A stretch of DNA of 64,000 nucleotides, taken from the NCBI RefSeq assembly GCF_011516635.5, contig NZ_CP096255.1, positions 5,640,501-5,704,500 of the forward strand, in the 5' to 3' direction. Shown here piece by piece: positions 49,532 to 56,730 of this stretch. This stretch comes from Bradyrhizobium barranii subsp. apii (GTDB lineage: Bacteria; Pseudomonadota; Alphaproteobacteria; Rhizobiales; Xanthobacteraceae). Both the position numbers and the translations under genes were made by a program. Within the stretch, counting starts at the first letter, position 1, and each line of letters starts with the position of its first letter. A model generated the notes under the pieces. That model worked only from the letters and a program-made list of their open reading frames with translations, did not search any database and had not been told where the DNA came from.

Positions 49532-50569
49532 ATGCTGCTCACCCGCCAGACGCTGCCGAAGACGATCCCGGATATCGCAGCCCTCGACGATCTCCTGTGC
49601 CGGCCGACCCAGGCGCTGATCGACGACCTCAAGAAGGTCGAGGGCGACATCATGATCCTCGGCGTCGCCGGCAAGATGGGACCGACGCTGGCGGGGCTCG
49701 CGAAAGCCGCCGCCCCCGATCGCCGCGTCATCGGCGTCGCCCGCTTCAGCGATGCGAGCGTCAAGGACTGGCTGCACGCGCGCGGCGTCGAGACGATCAG
49801 TTGCGACCTGATGGACGAGAGCGCGATTCAGGCCCTGCCGAAGGCACCCAACATAGTCTTCATGGCCGGCCGCAAGTTCGGCGCCGAGGGTGACCTGTCG
49901 CTGACCTGGGCGATGAACGCGCATGTGCCGGCCCTCGTCGCGCAGGCCTTCCCGACGTCGCGCATCGTGGCGTTCTCGACTGGCTGCATCTATCCCTTCG
50001 TCCCCGTCGACGGCAAAGGCGCGACCGAGGACATGGCACCGAACCCGCCCGGCGAATACGCCCAGTCCTGCGTCGGCCGCGAGCGCATGTTCGAGTATTT
50101 TTCGCGCAAGTTTGAAACGCCGGGCCGCCTGTTCCGGCTCAATTACGCGATCGACATGCGCTATGGCGTGCTGCACGACATCGCGACAAAGGTGCTCACG
50201 GGCACCCCGATCGACGTCGGTCTCGGCCACGTCAATTTCATCTGGCAGGGCGATGCGTCCGCGCAGGCGCTGCGGTGCCTTGCGCATTGCACCGCGCCGA
50301 CCTCGCCGATCAATGTCAGCGGCCACGAGATTTTGGCGGTGCGAGATCTCGCAGCAAAATTCGGCGCGCGCTTCGGCCGCGCGCCGGTGCTGACAGGCAA
50401 GGAAGAGCCGACGGCTTGGCTCACCGACACGTCCAGGGCGGTCGAGCTGTTCGGCCTGCCCGTGGTCGACACCGAGCAGTTGATCGCCTGGACCGCGGAC
50501 TGGGTGTCCCGCGCCATGCCAAGCCTCGGCAAGCCCACCAAATACGAGGTGCGCGATGGACGCTACTGA
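49532..50569 (+). CDS. NAD-dependent epimerase/dehydratase-like protein
   Basis: 345 residues. Extended-SDR Rossmann start IMILGVAGKMGPTLAGLAKAAAPDRRVIGVARF (GxxGxxG-like, with a Lys variation), IVAFSTGCIYPFVP (strand with the Ser/Thr), then EYAQSCVGRERMFEYFS where the usual YxxxK is YAQSCVGR, so the catalytic Lys appears replaced. C-terminal substrate part SPINVSGHEILAVRDLAAKFGARFG. It may be an atypical or impaired dehydrogenase. Stop overlaps the next gene by 14 bases. Confidence 0.85.
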   Translation: MLLTRQTLPKTIPDIAALDDLLCRPTQALIDDLKKVEGDIMILGVAGKMGPTLAGLAKAAAPDRRVIGVARFSDASVKDWLHARGVETISCDLMDESAIQALPKAPNIVFMAGRKFGAEGDLSLTWAMNAHVPALVAQAFPTSRIVAFSTGCIYPFVPVDGKGATEDMAPNPPGEYAQSCVGRERMFEYFSRKFETPGRLFRLNYAIDMRYGVLHDIATKVLTGTPIDVGLGHVNFIWQGDASAQALRCLAHCTAPTSPINVSGHEILAVRDLAAKFGARFGRAPVLTGKEEPTAWLTDTSRAVELFGLPVVDTEQLIAWTADWVSRAMPSLGKPTKYEVRDGRY

Positions 50570-51377
50570 CGGTTCGCCCATCCTCAAGCTCGGCGTCGAC
50601 GACGCGATCGCCGGGCTGGTGCTGTCGACGGAAGCGCACTGGAACCAGACCGAGGAGGACTGGCGAATCTTCCTGCACGAGGGCGTGGTGTTCGGTATTC
50701 GCGACGGCCTACGGCTGGTCGCGACCGCGGCGCTGCTGCCCTATTCCGGCAACAACGCCTGGATCAGCATGGTGCTGGTATCAGGCACGCATCGCCGCCG
50801 CGGCCTCGCCACCCGGCTCGTCGATGCCTGCCTGGAAACCGCGCGCAAGAACGGCCTGACGAGCTGGCTCGACGCGACGCCCGACGGGGCCGCCGTCTAC
50901 GGGCCGCTCGGATTCACGCCGACGCTGCAATTGCGCCGGCTGAAGCTGGTGAAATCCGGGCGAGCCGAAGCCCCACCGCCTTCATCGGCGACCATCGATG
51001 CGCTGCGGGCGCGGGACCGGCGCGCCACCGGTTTCGACCGCACCGCGCTCCTCGCCGCCATCGCCCTGCGCTCCGGCTCGCGCATCGTCGCCGCGCATGG
51101 CGCTATCGCGCTGGTTCGCGACGGCCGAACCGCGCGCCATATCGGGCCGTTGCTTGCCAACAATGCCGCGCCAGCGCTGGCCCTGGTTCATGCGATCGTG
51201 CACTCCGAGACCGGCCCGATTCTGATCGATGCCGTTGCATCGCAAGCCGCATTCCTGGACGGGTTGACCGCCTCGGGCTGGACCATCGAGCGGCCGTTCC
51301 AGCGCATGCGGTTCGGCTCCGCCACCACCGCTGCCAAGAAAACGCCATTCGCCGTCGCCGGCCCTGAATTCGGATAG
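50556..51377 (+). CDS. GNAT-family N-acetyltransferase
   Basis: 273 residues. The acetyl-CoA site WISMVLVSGTHRRRGLATRLVDACLETARKNGLTSWLDATPDGAAVYGPLGF (about residues 70-120) is clear GNAT, followed by a second ~130-residue half resembling a degenerate acetyltransferase fold. Substrate unknown. It overlaps the end of the epimerase-like gene, with its own ATG, so translation is probably coupled. Its presence in an uptake operon suggests acetylation of an imported amine or of an intermediate. Confidence 0.85.
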   Translation: MDATDGSPILKLGVDDAIAGLVLSTEAHWNQTEEDWRIFLHEGVVFGIRDGLRLVATAALLPYSGNNAWISMVLVSGTHRRRGLATRLVDACLETARKNGLTSWLDATPDGAAVYGPLGFTPTLQLRRLKLVKSGRAEAPPPSSATIDALRARDRRATGFDRTALLAAIALRSGSRIVAAHGAIALVRDGRTARHIGPLLANNAAPALALVHAIVHSETGPILIDAVASQAAFLDGLTASGWTIERPFQRMRFGSATTAAKKTPFAVAGPEFG

Positions 51378-51383
51378 GACATC

Positions 51384-52439
51384 ATGCACCACAGCCAGAT
51401 CAACAGCGACGTCCGCAAGCTGATCGCCGACGGCACCGTGCTGCCGGCGCATCCCCTCGCGCTCACGGCGGAGCGCCAGCTCGACAAAACGCATCAGCGC
51501 GCGCTGACGCGCTACTACATCGACGCCGGCTCGGGCGGCCTTGCGGTCGGCGTCCACACCACGCAATTCGCGATCCGCGACGTCGGTCTCTATCGCCCGG
51601 TGCTCGAGCTCGCCGCCGAGACCGCTGCGAACTGGACCAAGCGTCCGCTGGCGATGGTCGCGGGCCTCGCCGGCCCGACCCGGCAGGCAACGGCTGAGGC
51701 CCGCACCGCGCGCGATATCGGCTATCACGCAGGGCTCCTCAGCCTCGCCGCGATGAAGAGCGCCTCCGAGGATGAGATCATTGCGCATTGCACGGCGGTC
51801 GCCGCCGAGATCCCGCTGGTCGGCTTCTATCTCCAGCCGGCCGTCGGCGGGGTCATCCTGTCGAGCCGGTTCTGGCAACGCTTCGCCGCGATCGACAATG
51901 TAGTCGCGATCAAGATCGCGCCGTTCAACCGCTATCGCACACTCGACGTGCTGCGCGGCGTCGCCGCGGCGGGTGCGCTCGACCGCGTCGCGCTCTACAC
52001 CGGCAATGACGACCACATCCTGCTCGACCTGATGCTGCCGTTCGACCTGCGCGACAAGGGCGTCACCACGCGCACCTATTTTAGGGGCGGCCTGCTCGGC
52101 CATTGGTCGGTGTGGACCGCGAGCGCCATCAAACAGTTCGAGCGCTGCAAGGCGGCGCGGCACAAGGAGGCCGTGCCGGCCGATCTGCTCGCCCTCGATG
52201 CCCGCGTCACCGACTGCAACAGCGCCTTCTTCGACGTCGCCAATAATTTTCACGGCTGCATCGCCGGTTGCCACGAGGTGCTGCGGCGTCAGGGCCTGAT
52301 GCAGGGCCTGTGGTGCCTCGACCCGAACGAGGGCCTCAGCCCCGGCCAGAAGGAGGAGATCGACCGCGTCTATCGCGAGCACGCCGACCTCAGCGACGAT
52401 GCGTTCGTCGCCCCCAATCTGGACAAATGGCTGGCATGA
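51384..52439 (+). CDS. Dihydrodipicolinate synthase/N-acetylneuraminate lyase-family protein
   Basis: 351 residues of the DapA TIM-barrel superfamily, longer than DapA itself (about 290). Recognisable are LPAHPLALTAERQLDKTHQRALTRYYIDAGSGGLAVGVHTTQF, DIGYHAGLLSLAA, IPLVGFYLQPAVGGVILSSRFW, and VVAIKIAPFNRYRT with the Lys that would form the Schiff base. It probably splits or forms a 2-oxo acid. The exact substrate is unknown. It lies 6 bases after the GNAT gene and overlaps the ATPase gene by 4. Confidence 0.88.
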   Translation: MHHSQINSDVRKLIADGTVLPAHPLALTAERQLDKTHQRALTRYYIDAGSGGLAVGVHTTQFAIRDVGLYRPVLELAAETAANWTKRPLAMVAGLAGPTRQATAEARTARDIGYHAGLLSLAAMKSASEDEIIAHCTAVAAEIPLVGFYLQPAVGGVILSSRFWQRFAAIDNVVAIKIAPFNRYRTLDVLRGVAAAGALDRVALYTGNDDHILLDLMLPFDLRDKGVTTRTYFRGGLLGHWSVWTASAIKQFERCKAARHKEAVPADLLALDARVTDCNSAFFDVANNFHGCIAGCHEVLRRQGLMQGLWCLDPNEGLSPGQKEEIDRVYREHADLSDDAFVAPNLDKWLA

Positions 52440-53209
52440 GCGCCGAGCCCTTCATCAGCCTGAGCGGCGTCCGAAAGGTCTATCGCAGCGGCGGCGCCGA
52501 GTTCCTGGCGGTGTCCGACGTCACGATGGACGTGCAGGAAGGTGAGCTCGTCTCGCTGGTCGGCCCCTCCGGCTGCGGCAAGACCACGGTGATGAAGATT
52601 TTGGCCGGCCTGCACAGCTCCGACGGCGGCACCATCAGAATTGGCAATGCCAAAAGCCCGTTCGATCCGACCCGCGACATCGGCATGGTGTTCCAGCAAG
52701 CGCTGCTGCTGAAGTGGCGCACCATCCTGGACAACGTGCTGTTGCCGGCCGAGATCGTTGGCCTGCCGATCAAGGCCGCGCGCGAGCGGGCGCGCGATCT
52801 GCTCAACCTGGTCGGGCTTGCCGGCTACGAGCAGAGATATCCGCAGCAGCTCTCAGGCGGCATGCAGCAGCGCACCGCGATCGCGCGGGCCTTCATTCAC
52901 GATCCAAAACTGATCCTGATGGACGAGCCGTTCGGGGCGCTGGACGCCTTGACGCGCGAGCAGATGAATCTGGAGATGCTGCGGATCTGGCGCGAGAGCG
53001 GCAAGACCATCATCTTCGTCACGCACTCGATCCAGGAAGCCGTGTTCCTGTCCTCGCATTGCGCCGTGTTGACGGCGGGCCCGGCGAAGATGGCCGACTA
53101 CTTCCCGATCGACCTGCCGTTCCCGCGCGACCTGCCGCTGAAGACCACGGATGCGTTCGGCGCTTATGCAAGGCGGATCTACGCGAAGCTGGGGCTGGGT
53201 GCGGCATAA
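52436..53209 (+). CDS. ABC transporter ATP-binding protein (SsuB/TauB type)
   Basis: 257 residues. Walker A GPSGCGKTT, Q-loop VFQQALLLKW, signature LSGGMQQR, Walker B LILMDEPFGALDA and the His switch VTHS are all present, so it is an active importer ATPase. It powers the permease at 48731 and the binding protein at 46884. Its ATG overlaps the lyase gene by 4 bases, and it ends the operon. Confidence 0.95.
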   Translation: MSAEPFISLSGVRKVYRSGGAEFLAVSDVTMDVQEGELVSLVGPSGCGKTTVMKILAGLHSSDGGTIRIGNAKSPFDPTRDIGMVFQQALLLKWRTILDNVLLPAEIVGLPIKAARERARDLLNLVGLAGYEQRYPQQLSGGMQQRTAIARAFIHDPKLILMDEPFGALDALTREQMNLEMLRIWRESGKTIIFVTHSIQEAVFLSSHCAVLTAGPAKMADYFPIDLPFPRDLPLKTTDAFGAYARRIYAKLGLGAA

Positions 53210-53229
53210 GGCGCCACACGACAGGTGCC

Positions 53230-53350
53230 GTAGGGTGGGCAAAGCGACTTGTCCGCCGTAGCTCGAAGAGCGAAGGCGGAAGCGTGCCCACCATTGCACG
53301 TGACGCAAAGAACGTGGGCACGGCGCAAGTGCGCCTTTGCCCACCCTACG
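53230..53350. repeat. GTAGGGTGGGCAAAGC repeat
   Basis: GTAGGGTGGGCAAAG at the left pairs with CTTTGCCCACCCTAC at the right. The middle has GACTTGTCCGCCGTAGCTCGAA, the same core as the 11786 element, so the two families share a core. Confidence 0.75.
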
Positions 53351-53389
53351 AGAGCGGGGCGCGGCGTAACCACCGCGCCCCCTTCACAC

Positions 53390-54481
53390 TCAGGTCTTGT
53401 TGCGCATCTTGCTGAGCAGATAGTTGTCGTAGAAGTTTTCCGCGATCTGCGTGTAGAACAGCAGCTCCTTCATATAGGCGTCGTGGCTCTCCTTGGTGCG
53501 CTTGAACAGATCGCTCTTGCCGGCGAGCTCGTTCAGGTGCTCCTGGGTCGCGTTGTAGCAGGCTTCCAGCACCGGCTGCGGGAACGCCTTCAGCTCCGCG
53601 CCGTTGGCGATCAGGCGCTTCAGCGCCGCCGGATTCACGCTGTCGTATTTCTCCAGCATCCAGGCGCCGGCCGCCGAGGCGGCCTGATTGACGATCGCCT
53701 GGTACTGCTTCGGCAAGCTCGCCCACTTCTCGTCATTGACGATCATGTGCAGCATCGCGCCGCCTTCCCACCAGCCGGGGAAGTAATAGTACTTGGCGAC
53801 CTTCTGGAAACCGAGCTTCTCGTCGTCATAGGGACCGACGAATTCAGCGGCGTCGATCGAGCCCTTCTCCAGCGCCGCATAGACGTCGCCGCCGGCGAGT
53901 TGCTGCGGCACGATGCCGAGCCTGGCCAGCACATGGCCGCCCATGCCGGCGATGCGGAATTTGAGGCCCTTGAGATCGTCGACGGTCTTGATCTCCTTGC
54001 GGAACCAGCCACCCATCTGGGTGCCGGAATTGCCGCAGAGGATGGCGTGCGTCTTGAACGGCTTCAGCGCCTCGTTGGTGAGTTCGGCGCCGCCGCCGAA
54101 ATACCACCAGGATTCCTGGTGGCGATGGTTCATGCCGAACGGCGCGCCGGTGGCGTAAGCCAGCGCCGGCTCCTTGCCGATGTAGAAATACAGCGGCGTC
54201 TGCGCCATCTCGACGGACGCGACGCTGACGGCATCGAGCGCCTGGAGGCCCGGAACGAGCTCGCCGGCCGCAAAGGTCTGGATCTGGAATTTGTTGTCGG
54301 TGGCTTCCGCGACGTATTTCGCAAAGGTCTGCGCTGTGCCGTAGATGGTGTCGAGCGACTTCGGGAAGCTCGAGGTCAAGCGCCATTTGATCTCGGGCGC
54401 GCCTTGCGCAATCGCAGGTGCAGCAACCAGCGTCGTCGCGCCGGCGACCGCGCCGCCCTTGAGGAATGTACGGCGTTTCAT
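53390..54481 (-). CDS. TRAP transporter substrate-binding protein, DctP type
   Basis: 363 residues. Tat-type signal peptide (KRRTFLKGGAVAGATTLVAAPAIA, twin Arg). DctP fold: IKWRLTSSFPKSLDTIYGTAQTFAKYVAEATDNKFQIQTFAAGELVPG, LKGLKFRIAGMGGHVLARLGIVPQQLAGGDVYAALEKGSIDAAEFVGPYDDE, with the conserved Arg of RIAG that binds substrate carboxylate. It would bind an organic acid or related compound. The DctQ and DctM membrane partners are not in the window. Confidence 0.93.
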   Translation of the reverse strand: MKRRTFLKGGAVAGATTLVAAPAIAQGAPEIKWRLTSSFPKSLDTIYGTAQTFAKYVAEATDNKFQIQTFAAGELVPGLQALDAVSVASVEMAQTPLYFYIGKEPALAYATGAPFGMNHRHQESWWYFGGGAELTNEALKPFKTHAILCGNSGTQMGGWFRKEIKTVDDLKGLKFRIAGMGGHVLARLGIVPQQLAGGDVYAALEKGSIDAAEFVGPYDDEKLGFQKVAKYYYFPGWWEGGAMLHMIVNDEKWASLPKQYQAIVNQAASAAGAWMLEKYDSVNPAALKRLIANGAELKAFPQPVLEACYNATQEHLNELAGKSDLFKRTKESHDAYMKELLFYTQIAENFYDNYLLSKMRNKT

Positions 54482-54602
54482 GTTGGGGTCTCTCCCTGCA
54501 AGTAAGTTTCAAACATATCGGGGTCTGGCCACGGTCTTCGCGGACCGTTTGCCCGTTCCTATAGCGGAGTTCAAGCCGGGAGCGGAAGGCCTGCCGGCGT
54601 CC

Positions 54603-54637
54603 GTAGCCCGGATGGAGCGCAGCGCAATCCGGGCTAC
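54603..54637. repeat. Short GTAGCCCGGATGGAGCG repeat
   Basis: GTAGCCCGGAT and ATCCGGGCTAC arms close together; minimal form of the family. Confidence 0.7.
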
Positions 54638-54658
54638 GAGAGCGCGTTGAAAGGCCGC

Positions 54659-54916
54659 TCAGAGCAGCTTCGCGCTCACGAACAGCGCGCGCACGGCGTT
54701 GGTCGCCTGCACCGCGAGCATGGCGTTGTCGGCGGCGCCTTCGAGCGCCGCGACCGCCTCTTCATGGAGCGAGCGGAATTCCATCCACTCGACCGATTTG
54801 AAGTTGGTGAGGAATTGATAGGCCTGGCCAACGGTCGCAATCGCCAGCGTGTCGCCGTTCAGCTTGATCTTGAACGTCGTACGCAGCGGGGTCTCGGAAC
54901 TCTGGGGATCACTCAT
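54659..54916 (-). CDS. DUF982-like small protein (85 aa)
   Basis: 85 residues: a beta start (LRTTFKIKLNGDTLAIATVGQAYQFLTNFKSVEWMEFRSLHEEAVAALEGAADN), then a helix (AMLAVQATNAVRALFVSAKLL). The pattern of short rhizobial DUF982 proteins (vxsveeAaefLxxWp..., A......A.......F) is a fair match. Soluble, function unknown. Confidence 0.72.
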   Translation of the reverse strand: MSDPQSSETPLRTTFKIKLNGDTLAIATVGQAYQFLTNFKSVEWMEFRSLHEEAVAALEGAADNAMLAVQATNAVRALFVSAKLL

Positions 54917-54980
54917 GGGCTGCTTCTGGACGAGGTCGGCTTAACGAAGGGGAAACGGCAGCCACGCAGTCCAGCAAATA

Positions 54981-56033
54981 TCAGGAGTCGGTACTCGCGC
55001 GCTGCGAGACGGTCGCCGATCCGCGCAGGTTCGGCACGACGACCAGGCGGTTGAACTCGCCATTGTCCCAGGCCTTCAGGAAGCGATCATAGTCCTTGAT
55101 CGAGACGCAGCCATTGGAGTCGCCGCGTGGCCCGAGCATGTAGTTGTGGGTGAGCAGGCCGACGCGGCCGAGCGCACTGGTGCCGTCAGTGGGCGTCAAG
55201 CGCAGGGCACGGACGCCGTGGAACAGCTTTTCGCGCGGCTTCAAATCATAGGTCGCCGGCGGGGTCGCGCCAACCATGCGCTGGTCGACATGGTCGGGGT
55301 CGTCCATCAGCGCGCCCATGCCCGAATGCGCTTCCAGCGCGATGCCGCTCGGCAGGTAAAGCGCCTTGGCCTTGATGTCATACACCGCCGTGCGTGAATC
55401 GTAGCCGAGCGCGGCGAGATCAGGCGCCCTGCTGAGCAGGCCGTCGCCGGGAGTCAGTGACGCCAGCTTGATCTTGTCGGTGAATTTCTCGAAGAAGTTG
55501 CGGTTGTCGACCCTGGGGTTGGTCTCGGCATAGGCCTGGCTCGAGGCGATCTGGGACGCGAGGTCTGCCTGGGCCGGGCGCGAGCGCGGCACCGGGATGG
55601 CGTCGGCGCGCTGCGACGGCCTCGTCTCGTCAACCACGTGCCGGTCGTCATCGGTCAGGGTCGAGCCGGTCAGGGTCGAGCGCCAGTCGTCGCCCTGGAG
55701 TTTTTGGGCCAGCATCGCCTTGGCGTCGCGCAGCTTGAGCTGGACCACGCTCACCGCGGAGCGCTCCAGCGTCCGCAGGCCGAAGTCACGGGCCGGCGGG
55801 CTGCTGGATACTGAAGCGAAACGGTCGTCAAACGAAGGGCCATTGGCCGGAGGCAGTGCGGTGGCCGGAGGCAGTGAGGCAGTGACCAGCGGCGCCGAAT
55901 CGCCCATGTCCGCGACCCAGGCGGCAGCTCCCAGTGCCAGCGCGACGGCTGCCAAGGACAGCAGTATCGTCTCCGCTCGCCCAATACGGCGGCGCGACAA
56001 CAGCCTTTCGGCGCTTGCGCGGTCGGAAACCAT
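54981..56033 (-). CDS. Membrane-anchored Tlde1/DUF2778-type L,D-transpeptidase-like protein
   Basis: 350 residues. One N-terminal membrane span (about 20-43, TILLSLAAVALALGAAAWVA), a long Ser/Pro/Asp-rich stalk, and a C-terminal DUF2778 domain (about 215-335). That domain has AVYDIKAKALYLPSG, ALEAHSGMG, RMVGATPPATYDLKP, LLTHNYMLGPRGDSNGCVSIKDYDRFL. The His of AHSG, the His of LTHN and the Cys of NGCVS match the catalytic pattern. Such domains trim or exchange D-amino acids of peptidoglycan. Here it is envelope-anchored, which fits housekeeping more than a secreted toxin. Confidence 0.85.
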   Translation of the reverse strand: MVSDRASAERLLSRRRIGRAETILLSLAAVALALGAAAWVADMGDSAPLVTASLPPATALPPANGPSFDDRFASVSSSPPARDFGLRTLERSAVSVVQLKLRDAKAMLAQKLQGDDWRSTLTGSTLTDDDRHVVDETRPSQRADAIPVPRSRPAQADLASQIASSQAYAETNPRVDNRNFFEKFTDKIKLASLTPGDGLLSRAPDLAALGYDSRTAVYDIKAKALYLPSGIALEAHSGMGALMDDPDHVDQRMVGATPPATYDLKPREKLFHGVRALRLTPTDGTSALGRVGLLTHNYMLGPRGDSNGCVSIKDYDRFLKAWDNGEFNRLVVVPNLRGSATVSQRASTDS

Positions 56034-56155
56034 CAGATCCCCAAATCAACCCCCGGAGGGGCCCAACCCCCGCCCGGAGACTCTATACCAGCTATCGCAT
56101 TGGGAGCCAAAACTTAGGCATAATCGCGGCCGGCAAGCCCCCCTTGAGGTATCCA

Positions 56156-56596
56156 ATGACCAATCCTTTCGACCTAGAGCGCTTTGTCAGGGCCCAGGAC
56201 CCGGTTTTTCGCGACGTCCAGGGGGAGCTGGCCCGGGGCCGGAAACAGACTCACTGGATGTGGTTCGTCTTCCCGCAGATCGCCGGCCTCGGCTTCAGCG
56301 CCATGTCGCAGCGCTACGCCATCGGCTCGCGCGCGGAGGCCAGAGCCTACCTCGCCCACCCCGTGCTCGGTCCGCGACTCGTTGAATGCACCACGCTCGT
56401 GCTTGCCGTCGAGGGACGAACCATCAACGCGATCCTCGGCGCGCCCGATGACGCCAAATTCCGCTCGTCGATGACGTTGTTCGGCGCGGTCTCCGACGAA
56501 CCCGTCTTCGACCAGGCGCTCGCCCGATATTTCGCAGGCGAGCGCGACAGTGCCACGCTGGAGGTTCTCGCCAGGCTCGATCGGTCGGCGCGCTAG
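56156..56596 (+). CDS. DUF1810 family protein
   Basis: 146 residues: FDLERFVRAQDPVFRDVQGELARGRKQTHWMWFVFPQIAGLGFSAMSQRYAIGSRAEARAYLAHPVLGPRL, the standard DUF1810 pattern with the HWMWFVFPQ motif, and SSMTLFGAVSDEPVFDQALARYF at the end. Complete at the usual length. The function is unknown; some members are fused to macro- or Ada-like domains. ATG with TTGAGG upstream. Confidence 0.92.
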   Translation: MTNPFDLERFVRAQDPVFRDVQGELARGRKQTHWMWFVFPQIAGLGFSAMSQRYAIGSRAEARAYLAHPVLGPRLVECTTLVLAVEGRTINAILGAPDDAKFRSSMTLFGAVSDEPVFDQALARYFAGERDSATLEVLARLDRSAR

Positions 56597-56730
56597 CGCG
56601 ACCTACGCCTAGACGAATGGACGCATGCAGGCGGGGCATGGCGGCCGGCAGCGTAAACTCCGGATTAACACCGGCTGCCTATCGTTTGCGCAGAATAATT
56701 TTCTTCCCCGCGCCAATTGCCGGACAGATC

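Noticed and set aside
48644..50587. 647-residue antisense frame across permease and epimerase genes
   Set aside because: Plus strand has well-supported genes; antisense frame has no motifs.
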